Positions 1 to 63,757 of a stretch of 64,000 bases of DNA are shown here, in pieces. The notes below the pieces were generated by a model. It was not told where the DNA came from, searched no databases, and was given only the letters and a program-made list of their open reading frames with translations. The stretch is taken from contig BAAHQB010000023.1 in NCBI GenBank assembly GCA_054601695.1, positions 186,001 to 250,000 of the forward strand, in the 5' to 3' direction. The number at the start of each line of letters is the position of its first letter. The first letter of the stretch is position 1. Position numbers and translations under genes: made by a program. This DNA is from Amorphochlora amoebiformis (taxonomy: Eukaryota > Cercozoa > Chlorarachniophyceae).

Positions 1-2
1 AT

Positions 3-16107
<16,105 letters not shown>

Positions 16108-16140
16108 CCCAAAACCGTAGCACTCCTAACGACATCACAT

Positions 16141-16196
<56 letters not shown>

Positions 16197-16375
16197 TTAT
16201 ATATGTATATCCATGTAAGGTCGAGTTGATGTTGCGACGAGTACAAATCTGTATCTATCGAACTCTAAACGTCCGCCTAACACGATACAACCAGTACGGC
16301 ACGCACAATATAATCTATACAACTTTATAAATGTATATACATATACATATGTACATATATATATATGATATGAGA

Positions 16376-16432
<57 letters not shown>

Positions 16433-16529
16433 GATGTATCATACATACAGATATATTATACGTATATGTAAAATATATGTCTAAGTATACATATAAATAT
16501 GTATCTAAAATATAATATACATTTATCTA

Positions 16530-16568
<39 letters not shown>

Positions 16569-16630
16569 TTTCATATATATAAATGTGTATATGGATGTAT
16601 ACATAAGGTGTGCCTGTATGTTTATCAAAA

Positions 16631-16669
<39 letters not shown>

Positions 16670-16862
16670 TATATGTGTATATATACATGTATATATATAC
16701 ATACATATATATATATATATATGTATGTATATATATATATGTATGTATGTATGTATATGTATTATATATATATATATATATATTTATATGTGTATATATA
16801 TATATTATATAATGTATATGTATACCTATATTAATACTAAATTTACATTAATACACATACGC

Positions 16863-16899
<37 letters not shown>

Positions 16900-16972
16900 A
16901 TATATTTATATCAGATATATATATATATATGTTTATGCAAGATATTCATATAAAAATTCAACATCACTGTAG
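16108..16972. other. Intergenic, TA-rich
   Basis: Region after the EF-hand stop codon. About 110 bp of non-repetitive sequence (16215-16325) contains no convincing exon; the rest is (TA)n with short TATG/TACA interruptions. The first exon of the next gene may be hidden here. Confidence 0.5.
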
Positions 16973-20273
<3,301 letters not shown>

Positions 20274-20358
20274 TGCGCCTCAACGACTACGCTCGACCAA
20301 CATACCCAGTACCGTACAGACAAAGTGAAATTTACCCCGGGAACAGAGTCCAGTTCGA

Positions 20359-22544
<2,186 letters not shown>

Positions 22545-22897
22545 CCTGACCCCAAAATAACAGACTAGGTGTCAGAAACCGCACACGACGTGTCCGTCGA
22601 AGTCGAGGGAGGGGGAGCTCACGGCTGCTTCTTTTCGCCGTTCCCGTTGGTCGCCTTGGTATCGGTAATAAATCTGTGGAAAAGGAAGGGTAAGGAGGGG
22701 AGAATTGGGAGAGGTGGATGAGGAATCGTTTACGAGCTCATATCTGTTGCCCTTTGCACGTCTGCTCTGGTAACGCTGTGGTGTGTCACCAGTAACTAAT
22801 CGTGACGTCACTGCCAGGTCATGTAGTAAGTTACTACTAGTAACTTCACAGACAAATCACATATTACTAACCGTGACATCACATTAGAGTCACATCC
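22545..22897. promoter_or_regulatory. Divergent promoter region with CRE-like palindrome
   Basis: 353 bp between the start codons of the DUF4476-like gene (-) and the BOLA2-like gene (+), almost free of TA repeats. It contains the perfect palindrome TGACGTCA at 22803-22810, the consensus CRE/ATF site, in a context (TAATCGTGACGTCAC) repeated with one change at about 22868-22882 (TAACCGTGACATCAC), 92 bp before the BOLA2 ATG. The regulatory role is inferred from position and consensus only. Confidence 0.5.
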
Positions 22898-23409
22898 ATG
22901 TCCGCCCGTTCGAAAGACAGCAAGAAAGTGACCAAGGAGTCGCTCTCCAAAGTGCTCTCGGAACGAATTAAAGGTCTTGAGCAGTGCATCGTCGTTGACA
23001 CGTCCGGGGGCTGCGGGTCAGCCTTCGAGCTATACCTAGTGACCAAGGCTTTCGACGGAGTCGCTCTTCTCGAGCGTCATCGGATGGTTCAAGGCCTGCT
23101 CAAGGAGGAGATGAAGGTATTTTACAATAGTTACAGCAGAGAGAGACTGGAAGTTAAGTTTAGGGTCGATGGGAAAAATTTAGGAAGCCGTACGGATAGG
23201 GAGAGGTGTTTTGAGTAAGGGTGGGCGTACGCGATTAAAAGTGTTGTAGGTGCGGTGGGTGGGGCGAGAATAGGTTTGTTTTATGGCTTCTTGAGGGATG
23301 TTTTTGTGCCGGGATGTACAATTTTGTGGGTGGAATTAAGGGTGTGCATATGTGTGTAAAGAGCTGAGTGCCAGTGAGGGTATGACACACACATATACAT
23401 GTATATATG

Positions 23410-23451
<42 letters not shown>

Positions 23452-23788
23452 GTATATATATATATATATATATATATAGATGTTGTGGAATTTTACTGAT
23501 AAATATTCTACATTTTGTGTACTGTATCGTTCTTTAATACTGTATCGCGTAATTTATGCTGTATCGCGTATTTCATAGGGCGCTTCATTACATTACATAT
23601 TTTCGTATATATAATACTTATTTTCTTATAGATACCTACTAGATATATCATACGATTACTTGTATATTCTATATTTTCTACACTGTTTTGTCATATTGCA
23701 GGCGATTCACGCTTTATCGATGAAGACTTGGACGCCAGCTCAATGGGTGAAGAAAAAGGAAAAGCTACCCAAGGAGTTGCTCAAGTAA
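22898..23788 (+). CDS. BOLA2: BolA-like protein, BOLA2 type (101 aa, 2 exons)
   Basis: Exon 1 is 22898-23116 (73 codons from ATG) and exon 2 is 23702-23788 (TAA). The 585-bp intron is phase 0 with a GTATTT donor and TTGCAG acceptor. The protein shows the BolA fold signatures in order: a basic N-terminus with an LSKVLSERIKGLE helix; a GGCGSAFELYLVT strand carrying the Cys expected of the iron-sulfur ligand loop; FDGVALLERHRMV with the conserved RH; and, across the splice, AIHALSMKTWTPAQW with the conserved His and TPxQW. A Lys-rich tail ends it. BOLA2 proteins act with monothiol glutaredoxins in cytosolic [2Fe-2S] handling and iron sensing. No targeting peptide is obvious, which fits the cytosolic type. 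The length is typical. Confidence 0.92.
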
Positions 23789-23930
23789 CGTGTGGGCTTA
23801 GTTTTGTACGAGTCTGATTGCGCTAGATCTGATCTGATTGCGCGTTCTCGAGCTGAGTCCAGTCTGGACTGGAACATTGCGTTACGCAATACTAATGAAT
23901 CATTAGGCCTATTGATACGAATGTTGCACA

Positions 23931-23978
<48 letters not shown>

Positions 23979-24209
23979 GTAACATATATATATATATATA
24001 AATATATAGATATATATACATAGATATATATTATATATATATACTATAGGCCTTATTGCCCTTATAGTGTATATGGTATTATATACTATATCTAGATATT
24101 ATATGTGTATATATTATGTATATATAATTATATATACATATATAGTATTATATACTGTAGGCCTTATTGCCCTTATAGTATAGATATACAAATGTATATA
24201 TAATATACG

Positions 24210-24249
<40 letters not shown>

Positions 24250-24345
24250 GTGACACATATATATATAATATATATACTAGATATATACACATAGACACAA
24301 CAACACACACATATGTGCCCGGCCCTTAAGTATATCTAGTATATA

Positions 24346-24383
<38 letters not shown>

Positions 24384-24720
24384 ATATATATATATATATT
24401 TATATATATATTATAAATATATATGTATATCTATATATATACATATGATGATATACAGAGATATAGTATCATAAAGTATTTTTTTTATATATAATATTAA
24501 TAAACAAACGTGTTTGTTCATACTACGCTAGTCATATGATTTATATAATTGAACGTTTTACGGTAACTTTTACCTGGCATATCCAGCAAATCAGGTAGCA
24601 TTTGTTATAATTAGTATAATCCGTAATACTAGCATTATAATTACATACTGACATTCAGTGTGTGTTTGTGTAATTGTTGTAATCATATACCGTGGCACCG
24701 TATATATTGTCATATTATGA

Positions 24721-24792
<72 letters not shown>

Positions 24793-24815
24793 CAAGACTA
24801 GTATATGTGAATAAT

Positions 24816-24881
<66 letters not shown>

Positions 24882-25040
24882 CAGGGGCCTGTTTTTCTTT
24901 AATAATATTATATTATATATATTACGTTTGTGTAATAGAACTACATTTTCAAGTGTAAATATAGTAGTCAAATTTTTTATTATTATGCATACTGGACATA
25001 CATGAGAATAAAAAAAATGCAACTGTATATGTATATTGTA

Positions 25041-25077
<37 letters not shown>

Positions 25078-25091
25078 CATAAATGTGTTTA

Positions 25092-25148
<57 letters not shown>

Positions 25149-25212
25149 ATATTGAATACTATATATATATATATCTGTATAATTTATATATATATATATC
25201 TATAAATATATA

Positions 25213-25273
<61 letters not shown>

Positions 25274-25329
25274 AATACACATACATATAACATCTTACAC
25301 ATATGAATATAATATATGTACACACACAC

Positions 25330-25372
<43 letters not shown>

Positions 25373-25950
25373 TAAATACACATACTTAAAATACATCATT
25401 GGGTGGTACAAATGGACGATGCAAGTGATTGTTTTACATTCTTGGTAGCAATTCCTTCAGACATCAAGCACCGCCTTCAACAATTTCAATTGAACCCCCC
25501 CCCAACTTACACATATTCTGACACGCAAAACGTAAAAAACAACGTTCATATGCTCCTTATATCCATTGGGCGGAAGGTTCTGTCTCGTGGCGTTTCACGG
25601 GCGTGTTCCACGGTGTGATCTCTGACAAAGAGCACCCCCCCCCGCCATCACAGGTACATATTTGATTCTAGGTAATTTCAACAAAGAAAAATCTCTGCCG
25701 AATAAATCTGGCGAAAATTTGTCCGCATCTGACCTCGACAATCCACACAGAAGGTCCCAGCAACGCAATCCGACAGCGTTGAAACCCTCAAGCCTCCTCC
25801 GCTGGATGCATAAACCTCTCCAAGCTTCTTCAGCTTTCCACGTCCATACAAAATATCAGCTTGCTAAGCACATCAGTGCTCGCGTGGTGATTGGATTCGC
25901 TCTCCGCTCGAACCACGACACCCCTGGATAGAGACTCACCAGCCTAGAGA
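23789..25950. other. Intergenic: TA repeats and low-complexity sequence
   Basis: Mostly (TA)n with a few short unique stretches. Near 24043-24185 a segment containing CTATAGGCCTTATTGCCC is duplicated at about 111 bp. The TA-poor stretch 25400-25950 directly upstream of the PRL phosphatase probably holds its promoter and 5' UTR. Open frames at 25403-25618 and 25662-25931 show no recognisable domain and I do not call them. Confidence 0.5.
24043..24185. repeat. Short tandem duplication with a hairpin-forming core
   Basis: The core CTATAGGCCTTATTGCCCTT followed by ATAG occurs near 24047 and, with one base change, near 24158. Each copy can pair CTATA-GGC with GCC-CT-TATAG around a short loop. Intergenic. 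Confidence 0.7.
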
Positions 25951-26576
25951 ATGACTGGAATATTGCAACACATCTCCACCTCGCTCATCGTGTACAAAGA
26001 CCAACGCTATCTTATTATGGACGCCCCTACTGATGCAAATTTAGACCAGTATTTGAAGGTATGGCATCCTGACCACATCACGTTTTCTCGACAAGTGAGT
26101 AAGAATATTCTCCATTCAGGAGTTAAAGAGCAAAGGCGTCACCACCCTCGTCAGAACATGTGAACCTACGTATTCTGTCAAAAAGCTTGAGCAAGCAGGA
26201 ATTCCCGTACAGGTGGTGCCTTTGCAACGAAACTTTAACCAAAAGGAATATTTTCTCGTAACGTTCTCAGGAGCTGCCCTTCGCGGATGGTGCTCCTCCC
26301 CCGAATGAAATAGTCACCAAGTGGTTGAGTATCGTGAAAGATGTCTTCGAGTCAAAGGGGAACAAAGCGACGATCGCCATTCACTGCGTCGCAGGCCTGG
26401 GAAGAGCGCCTGTATGTGTCGCCATCGGTCTCATCGAGAAAGGTATGGATGCCATGGATGCCATCCAGATGATTAGAAATAAGAGGAGGGGGGCAATCAA
26501 TCGAAAGCAGGTTGACTTTCTCGTGAAGTATAAGCGCAGAGGAAACGGGGATACCACTTGTTGCGTGGTTATGTAG
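25951..26576 (+). CDS. PTP4A: PRL-type (PTP4A) prenylated tyrosine phosphatase (168 aa, 3 exons)
   Basis: Exons 25951-26058, 26120-26212 and 26271-26576 (TAG); both introns are phase 0, of 61 and 58 bp. The protein has the hallmarks of phosphatases of regenerating liver. An N-terminal strand/helix ends DAPTDANLDQYLK. TTLVRTCEPTY follows, then LPFADGAPPP with the general-acid Asp of the WPFDD-type loop. The P-loop HCVAGLGRAPV has the catalytic Cys, the Arg, and the family's Ala in place of Ser/Thr after Arg. The KRRGAINRKQ segment follows, and a C-terminal CaaX box CVVM comes after a short basic stretch. The length matches animal PRLs (about 170 aa). The CaaX box predicts prenylation and plasma or endosomal membrane association; in animals PRLs also bind CNNM magnesium transporters. 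All catalytic residues appear intact. Confidence 0.96.
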
Positions 26577-26804
26577 CTGACCATGACGGTCAGTAGTACC
26601 TGCAACGATGCCGCAGTCCTAGGCTCTCAGCGTAGCGATGTCACACTTTATCTAACCGTCTTGATATTGACTTGACTAGATTGACAAGGTCAAAACCCGC
26701 ACAGATGAACTACAAAGTTTATAATCGTAGTCTAGTAGTAGTTTCTAGAATTCTAGTATAATGTTTAAACATATGTCATCTAGTGTCTAAAGAGTGTATA
26801 TTAT

Positions 26805-26844
<40 letters not shown>

Positions 26845-27463
26845 TTGTATATATATATTAATATATACATTCCTTAAAAAAGACTAGAAAGAAGTTAACT
26901 TAATATTAGTCTACAGAGTCTAGTACAGACTAATTTACAGTCTAGCTATACGTACTAGTAGACTAGTAGTAGTAGACTAGTAGTTTCGATATAACCTAGA
27001 TAAGCTAAGATAAGTTAGATAACAGATGATCATTCGGCCACAATGTTATGATATTTATATATATAATATTTGTTATATACATAATATATTATAACATATA
27101 TGTGTATATATATATATATATATATCATTATAAATTTATAATGTATGTCCACGTGGACAGTAGGACTCCACACAACTTGTGTGACACAACTTGTCACACA
27201 AGTAGATATACGTAAATCTAATATATATAACTAGTATAAATCAATATAAAGCGCTATCTATAGGCCTGCTATGTTCACAGCTAGCGCGCTTGAATCGATA
27301 ATTATATAACACAATGCACACAGTAAATTCTAGATTCATAGTCTCATTATTAGACTCTCATAGATTTAATCTAGATAATTACCTGATTCATACATATTAT
27401 GTAACTGTATCATATGTACGTACGACGTCATGACACAGCGGACTCATGATACGGTACATACAT

Positions 27464-27503
<40 letters not shown>

Positions 27504-27662
27504 TGTACATATTCTAGATATCTTATAATATACACAAATGTCTAAGAGTATGTAGACAAACGTACGTATATAACATGCATCTGCAGTGATTCTGCACGAA
27601 GAACAAATTTACGTAACCCCTGTGATTAGTTGAACACCGTGATACAGCTATCTCTCACAAAT
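26577..27662. other. Intergenic region between convergent genes
   Basis: 3' flanks of the PRL phosphatase (+) and the SKP1-like gene (-). It is AT-rich with only short TA runs. A cluster of CTAG-containing motifs (CTAGTAGACTAGTAGTAG and similar) occurs at about 26940-26995, with scattered TAGTCTAG elements from 26690. No exon is supported. Confidence 0.55.
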
Positions 27663-28280
27663 CTACTTCTTGCCCTTCTTTTCCTCAGCTTCCTTGGCCT
27701 CACGAGCCTTCTTGCGCTCCTCGCGCTTTTTTAAGCGCTCAGCCTCATCTTTTTTCCGATCCTCTATGATGCTCGGTCGGAGTGGTAGCAGTTTGCCGTC
27801 GGAGATGGCCGGATCTAGCACTCGATCAAGGTCCGAAGCGTCGCAAAACTTGAGAAGAGAAGCTATCTTGCCGACTCCGAGGTTCTGTAGACCCTTGATA
27901 TCAAGACGGACAGTGGCCAGGAGCATATCATAGAAATTCTTCCGGTTCTTGGCCTCCTCGTCGATGAATTCTGCACACCACTCGTTCCCCTTGCCGACAT
28001 TATCCTTCATATCCTTATGTTTGATGGGCCATTTCATCTCTTCCATGTCGACTCCCTTCCTGTTCTCCATGTACTTGACAATCTTGCTGAGAGTGAGCCC
28101 GGTGAGCTTCAGAGTTATTTCTTTTGTGTCTTGATCCAGAAGCGACGTCTTGATCATGGCGCTGATAGAGGCATATTTTGCAGAGATAGTGAAACGTTTG
28201 CCGTCTCCTGAGATGAGGGTGATTTCCCTGTCGGCGATTTCCTTCTTGTCCACTTCATCCAACCCGCCTTCTGCAGACAT
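27663..28280 (-). CDS. SKP1-like BTB/POZ-fold protein with charged tail (205 aa, single exon)
   Basis: Uninterrupted ORF from ATG (28280) to TAG, the only intronless gene in the window. Residues about 18-60 read as the SKP1 N-terminal BTB fold (ITLISGDGKRFTISAKYASI, then IKTSLLDQD and EITLKLTGLTLSKIVKYME). Residues about 100-145 carry the SKP1 signature: WCAEFI, FYDMLLATVRLDIKGLQNL and VGKIASLLK. SKP1 is usually about 160 aa and ends in F-box-binding helices with a WCEEK-like end; here the end is replaced from about residue 175 by a Lys/Glu/Arg-rich helix (ERLKKREERKKAREAKE). It is therefore either a divergent SCF adaptor or a paralogue with another partner; elongin C is a less likely alternative. 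It converges on the PRL gene and diverges from the SET-MYND gene. Confidence 0.8.
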   Translation of the reverse strand: MSAEGGLDEVDKKEIADREITLISGDGKRFTISAKYASISAMIKTSLLDQDTKEITLKLTGLTLSKIVKYMENRKGVDMEEMKWPIKHKDMKDNVGKGNEWCAEFIDEEAKNRKNFYDMLLATVRLDIKGLQNLGVGKIASLLKFCDASDLDRVLDPAISDGKLLPLRPSIIEDRKKDEAERLKKREERKKAREAKEAEEKKGKK

Positions 28281-28391
28281 TTCGGGCTCCGGGCTTACGA
28301 GAAATGCTAAATATAATTACCTAAGGTCATCCGTCACTACCTCTCCAGGGTATCTTTTCGGTAATGGATTCTAACCCCGGCTCCCGCCTTG

Positions 28392-40839
<12,448 letters not shown>

Positions 40840-40974
40840 TGTGTAACATATATAGATAAATATATTATATATACACATATATATGTATAATATATATACT
40901 CCTGCTCTCTATTTCCCTCTCAAGCTTTCCTACTTCCTTATTGACATATAAATACATATATATATATATATATG

Positions 40975-41008
<34 letters not shown>

Positions 41009-41096
41009 ATGTATGTATACATACATACATTTATATATATGTATATATATATATGTATATGCGTATATATATATGTATATATATATATATACACAC

Positions 41097-41137
<41 letters not shown>

Positions 41138-41165
41138 TAAAATATATACATACATACATATATAT

Positions 41166-41208
<43 letters not shown>

Positions 41209-41337
41209 GTGTGTTTGTGTGTACGTAATGTGTGTGTTCATAATATATAAATTATAATGTTAATATATATATATATATATATATATGTTAATATATACGT
41301 ACATGTATTAGGTAAAAAGGTATATCGTGTACATTTG

Positions 41338-41372
<35 letters not shown>

Positions 41373-41378
41373 CATGCA

Positions 41379-41420
<42 letters not shown>

Positions 41421-41467
41421 TATATGTTAGGGTATATTTAATATAAGTCATATAGCATGGGGTTTAC

Positions 41468-41503
<36 letters not shown>

Positions 41504-41509
41504 CGTACA

Positions 41510-41540
<31 letters not shown>

Positions 41541-41827
41541 AAAGTCATTTAAATATACATAATATATATATATATATATATATGCGTGTGTATATATTCT
41601 CCTTCCGTCCCAAGCCACACCTTTCTCTCCATTTATTAAAACATACCACTCCCCTTTGTCTGCTGTATATACTCTTTCTCTCTCATCCCATTTCTCTTTC
41701 TCTTCCCTCCACCTCAATTTTCTACGCAGATCGCTCTCCTCCTCGCTCCCATCTGTCTCTGTAAGTGTATGTTTGTGTGTGTCACTATCTCCCCATGTCG
41801 CCCTACTAATCTTACGCTATTTTATAC

Positions 41828-41861
<34 letters not shown>

Positions 41862-42079
41862 ATATATATATATTATATTAATTATATTATATATATGTAT
41901 ATATATATATATATATATATAAATACTCTATCTCATTACATATTACATGCTTCGATGTATGCAAATTCTCCATTTCAACCACTACTAGTAATGGTAATAA
42001 TATATGTATATATATATATATAGTACATATATATGTATATATACATATATTATACTTATATTTTTAGTTTGTAAATATA

Positions 42080-42111
<32 letters not shown>

Positions 42112-43772
42112 TACATATATATTATATATATACATATACATATATATATAGATAGATTGATATATGTATATATAGAGATTTCAAATATAAAATACACATA
42201 TGTAAAGTTTACAAATAGATGTATTTAGAACAAAACTTCCACATCCAAAAAGAAACAAAGCCGTGGCAAATGTCGCTGCGCCGAACGGTATACTTTATGA
42301 AACAACTGTCCCTCATACATGTAATTTGAACTAAGCGACTAACTGAAAACTGATTTAGGCCCCTCAGATGGGAGGGACCAGGACAATAGTACAAAGCTCT
42401 AAAACGTCTGGACGCGTGCTCTGCTCAATAACTAGAATAAGTTTAAGCGATATTATTACTACACTAGACGTTTCAACCAACCTTATAAACTTCCTATTTG
42501 CAAATGTGAGCGTCTTTATTCTTGAATTTTTTAACATTATTAATTTAGCGATGAATTACACGCCGGAATCGTTATGATGCGTAGTGTATCTACCGTGTTA
42601 GTAAAAAGCTGTGCCAAGGCATTATACTTAGGCATAACATTCGTAGCTTGCGCGCACGCGCACTGTTGCCAGGGCCGCCCACTTAGTCGCGGTATGCCTT
42701 CTGATGGTTGACTTCGCCTACGCTATCTTTGCTGGTTTATCGCGACTGCGACTCCTAGACGCTTTAACCTGGGAAGGTAATAGATTTCAACTGATGAAAG
42801 AGTCATATATATATATATATGTATATATGTAATATATGTAATGTATTTAGCAACCAGAGTGATAACAGTAACGATTATAACAAATTTAACATATTTCCAA
42901 TACGTTCACAATACTGTTATATATCTACATATATATATATATATATGTACATTATATCTAATATGTATATCTTTCTAACTAGCATGGTTACAAGCAATAG
43001 CGATTGGTAGAGTTCTTTATACCTGTGTATGGAGTGCGATATCACTTCCTGTGTGCAAAATTTCATCAGAGGGGAGATTAATTGATTTTTTAGTGCTTAC
43101 CAGCAGCACGGTGTACTTGGTTCTTGCATTTGCATCTTCAGGCGCAGCCCTTGCGAGTTTTGTATACCCAACGTCAGCCTATGCATTAAGATACAATTAG
43201 CCCACATTTCGTCCGAGAGAGCGCTTGAGTTTGAGACTTGTGTGGTGTGGTCATGCTGCGACCCGTTGGATCTCCAAGAATAGCTTGGTGTGGACGATTG
43301 CAGGGTATGTTGAGAACCTGAACCAAGCCAGCTCAAGAGCCATAACATCGTTATATCTCATGAGGGAAAAGAGAGAAAAGAAAGGGTTGTTCACCTGGCC
43401 AAAACTTGTGAGTTGCTGGGATACTTCAAAGCCTCACGCATTACACTAAACGACTCAATCGCTTTGTCGAGCAACACGGGGACCCTTATCAGGTCACTTG
43501 GGTTGACGCGATAGACCCATTGGAGATTTGCTATTAACCGCTGAGCTACGAAGGGTTAGGAAATCCAGAGGGGTTGTAAAATATTGTTGTATTTACAATG
43601 TATACCATGTTTATAGGATATGCGTATGCACATATACATTGTGAAAACAATCACTTAATAATAATAATAACAGGATTAGTAATGATAATGAACAATAATG
43701 ATAAATAACATGTTCGATAAAATAATGTGTTTATATATAAATGTATATGTATACATCTTAATATGATACATA

Positions 43773-43823
<51 letters not shown>

Positions 43824-43832
43824 TATGTACAT

Positions 43833-43916
<84 letters not shown>

Positions 43917-44033
43917 CAATTTGTTTTTGCATACAATATACACACAAAGATACACACGTACATAAAAATACAAACATATATATTTGGAGATATAAGCGTG
44001 AATATATGTTTGTATATATATATTCTATTCACG

Positions 44034-44112
<79 letters not shown>

Positions 44113-44159
44113 ACGAACGCGCACATACACAAATACGGACACACACACACACACCAATG

Positions 44160-44193
<34 letters not shown>

Positions 44194-44213
44194 CAAATAT
44201 GCATATATTCATA

Positions 44214-44269
<56 letters not shown>

Positions 44270-44409
44270 ACATATATATTATATAAAGATATATTGTATA
44301 TATATATATATATATACATATACGCATACATATAGTTTTCACTTTATATTTATGTAAATGCACGCATACATACACACACACTCATATATATATATATATA
44401 TGTATATAT
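40840..44409. other. Intergenic: TA repeats, CT-rich tract and a TA-poor island
   Basis: 40840-42210 is mostly (TA)n, with a pyrimidine-rich, splice-acceptor-like stretch at 41598-41770. 42220-43640 is an unusual TA-poor island of ordinary base composition with only short open frames on both strands (for example 43097-43348 minus, 43225-43449 plus) and no domain I recognise; it may be a decayed mobile element or an unidentified gene. 43640-44400 returns to (TA)n with CA runs. Confidence 0.5.
43483..43555 (-). other. tRNA-like sequence or tRNA-derived SINE relic
   Basis: On the minus strand a 73-nt segment starts CCCTTCGTAGCTCAGCGGTT and continues AATAGC, matching the acceptor, D-arm and internal A-box of a tRNA gene, and ends AAGGG, which can pair with the first CCCTT. 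The anticodon and T arms do not fold well, and no GGTTCGANNCC B-box is present. It is a degenerate tRNA gene or the head of a SINE. Confidence 0.35.
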
Positions 44410-44468
44410 TTACACATATATGTATATATATGTAAGAACTGTAGGGGTAGGAAACAGGTTTTGAGTAC

Positions 44469-45905
44469 TGAAGTCGTCGCTGAGAAATTTGGGTTGAGGG
44501 TGGAGCTTCTTCAGCTCCTCGAGGGTGAACCCATACGCCAGCGGGAACTGCATAGGCTGAGATATTGGCACAGCCATTGGCGTGGCCGTTGCGCCGGTCG
44601 CCAACGCTGTGCTCGAGACATCCGGACGTGTGGTTGCTGTTATCTGTAAATCAGGAATAACCATGGCGACTTGTTGTTGTTGTTGCATCTGCTGTTGCAT
44701 CTGCTGTTGCATCTGCTGCTTGGCAAGTATTTGGGAAGCCTGGGCTCTCGCCAACGCTATGTTGTTTGCCGACTTTCGAGTCGCCTCCCTGAGCTGGCAT
44801 CGAGACAATACTATCAGTAAATCAACGATGGGCCCATTAGGGGCTGATGTCCTGGAAGCAGGGGTGTAGTTGTATAAGCGAGAGAGAGAGGAGGGAGGTG
44901 GATGAGGGAGGATCAGAAGAGAACAGAGCAAGAGGATGGGGGAGGGAGGAAGAATGAAACCAGTACCAGATCGATGATTCTCGATTTGGGATGTAGATAT
45001 TGAGCGAGCTGCATGGGAGTTATCTGAGACAATGCTAAGAGTTATCACTGAATATATCATAGAGCGGAAGTGGTTCGTAATACATGTGTTTGGACGTCGG
45101 GTACCATGCGAAAGTTAACCTGAATTAAAGCATTCAGACTGTATTTCGTGAAATGTTGATTGACTCTACCCCGGATTGAATGAGCTGGTGCAGCAGAGTG
45201 TGTAAGTCTAGTAGAGCTATGTAATGCAACGCCTGCCATAATCAGTATTTCATTCCGTCAGCTAAGCTAAAGGAAAGCTGACGAAGTTGGTGCATTCCAA
45301 GGAGAAAGGTTTGGCTTTCAACGAGCAGAGGTATTTGAGGCAGTGCTAGAGATGGATGGAAAAATCGTACATAAGCGTGAGCACTTCTACAATTTTGCAA
45401 GATCAACGCAGAAACAACCATGGAGCTGTTCATACATTTTCACAACTGCTTGTACCGTGTATCCACTTGAGTCATGGGTGCTCGCTTTCCCGTTGTTCAC
45501 TCGACGGAGGATATAATCTGTCACCACCTAGAATAAGTTTCCGATTAGCGTGCAACTATGTAAACGTTCAAACTATTGCACTTGGCATACCCTTCTGAGT
45601 AGATCCTTTGACGACCGCAAACAGAAAGTAAGCTCCGATCTGCACGGTGAAACAACGTAGAATCAGCCATACCAGGGAAGGCGAATCGCACAATGACCTT
45701 ACACGCGGTGTGACACACTTGTGATGGACTCCCAGCGCCTTGCATTCCGCTATAACCTGATAATGAGCAGAAAGACAGTACATCAAAGTATTCAAGACGC
45801 CAACGTTACAGGAGGCCGCAAAATTAGTTGAACGTGTAGGAAAACCTCCAGAGACTTGAGTGCTAAAAGAATCATACTCTGACCCGCTGCCATAGACTCA
45901 CTCAT
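44469..45905 (-). CDS. Gln-rich protein, function unknown (8 or more exons)
   Basis: Minus-strand exons in transcript order: 45905-45846 (ATG), 45756-45703, 45639-45574, 45527-45456, 45345-45323, 45207-45120, 45023-44967, and 44793 to about 44469. Phases agree at every junction; the compact introns are 46-115 bp. The product begins MSESMAAGQSMILLALKSLE, continues VIAECKALGVHHKCVTPR and IGAYFLFAVVKGSTQK, then has a helical stretch (MQLAQYLHPKSRIIDLLREA), an Ala/Gln helix and a poly-Gln/Met block (CAG/CAA-rich, 44678-44712). It ends in a Pro/Thr-rich segment with GFTLEELKKLHPQPKFL. The Gln-rich low-complexity part recalls transcription coactivators, but no family is recognised. The 3' end is uncertain: it may splice at 44468 or run to a stop in TA sequence at 44410. 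It is head-to-head with the PDZ-C2 gene, start codons 178 bp apart. Confidence 0.5.
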
Positions 45906-46083
45906 CACAATCTAAGTTCTTGGGTCGGAGCCAAGCCCCGAGAGCCTTCCGATCTTTTATTTTCTGGACTCCGTTGTTTGGGTTCCGATCGTTCCCTTAG
46001 CTGCCGCTACCTGAACACAGGAAGGCGCCTCGGTAACGCCCAAGACGAGCACAAGCGGCGGTTCCTGGACTTGATTATCGATC
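45906..46083. promoter_or_regulatory. Compact divergent promoter (178 bp)
   Basis: The gap between two oppositely oriented start codons (45905 minus, 46084 plus). It has no TA repeat and is relatively GC-rich, with direct CCGAGAGCC/CCGATC-like elements but no TATA box that I can point to. It must hold both core promoters unless the 5' UTRs contain further introns. Confidence 0.4.
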
Positions 46084-63536
<17,453 letters not shown>

Positions 63537-63663
63537 GTGGACAAAATCAAAAATACACACGCGCATATATATATATATATATTTATATTTATGTACATAT
63601 ATATACATACATACATATATATTATATATATTCATACAAATACACACACACACACACACACAG

Positions 63664-63698
<35 letters not shown>

Positions 63699-63713
63699 GA
63701 TATATTATATATG

Positions 63714-63757
<44 letters not shown>

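Noticed and set aside
25403-25931. Two plus-strand open frames upstream of the PRL gene
   Set aside because: No recognisable domain and no in-phase link to PRL, whose own ATG at 25951 matches the family start; treated as 5' flank.
27670-28374. Three plus-strand open frames over the SKP1-like gene
   Set aside because: Ser/Leu-rich antisense shadows of the 205-aa gene, without domain signal.
43483-43555. A functional tRNA gene on the minus strand
   Set aside because: The A-box and acceptor pairing look good but the B-box, T arm and anticodon arm do not form, so it is listed only as a relic.
44461-44869. Plus-strand frames with Gly/Arg-rich and poly-Cys products opposite the Gln-rich gene
   Set aside because: They are antisense shadows of the minus-strand Gln-rich exon; poly-Cys is the complement of CAG/CAA repeats.
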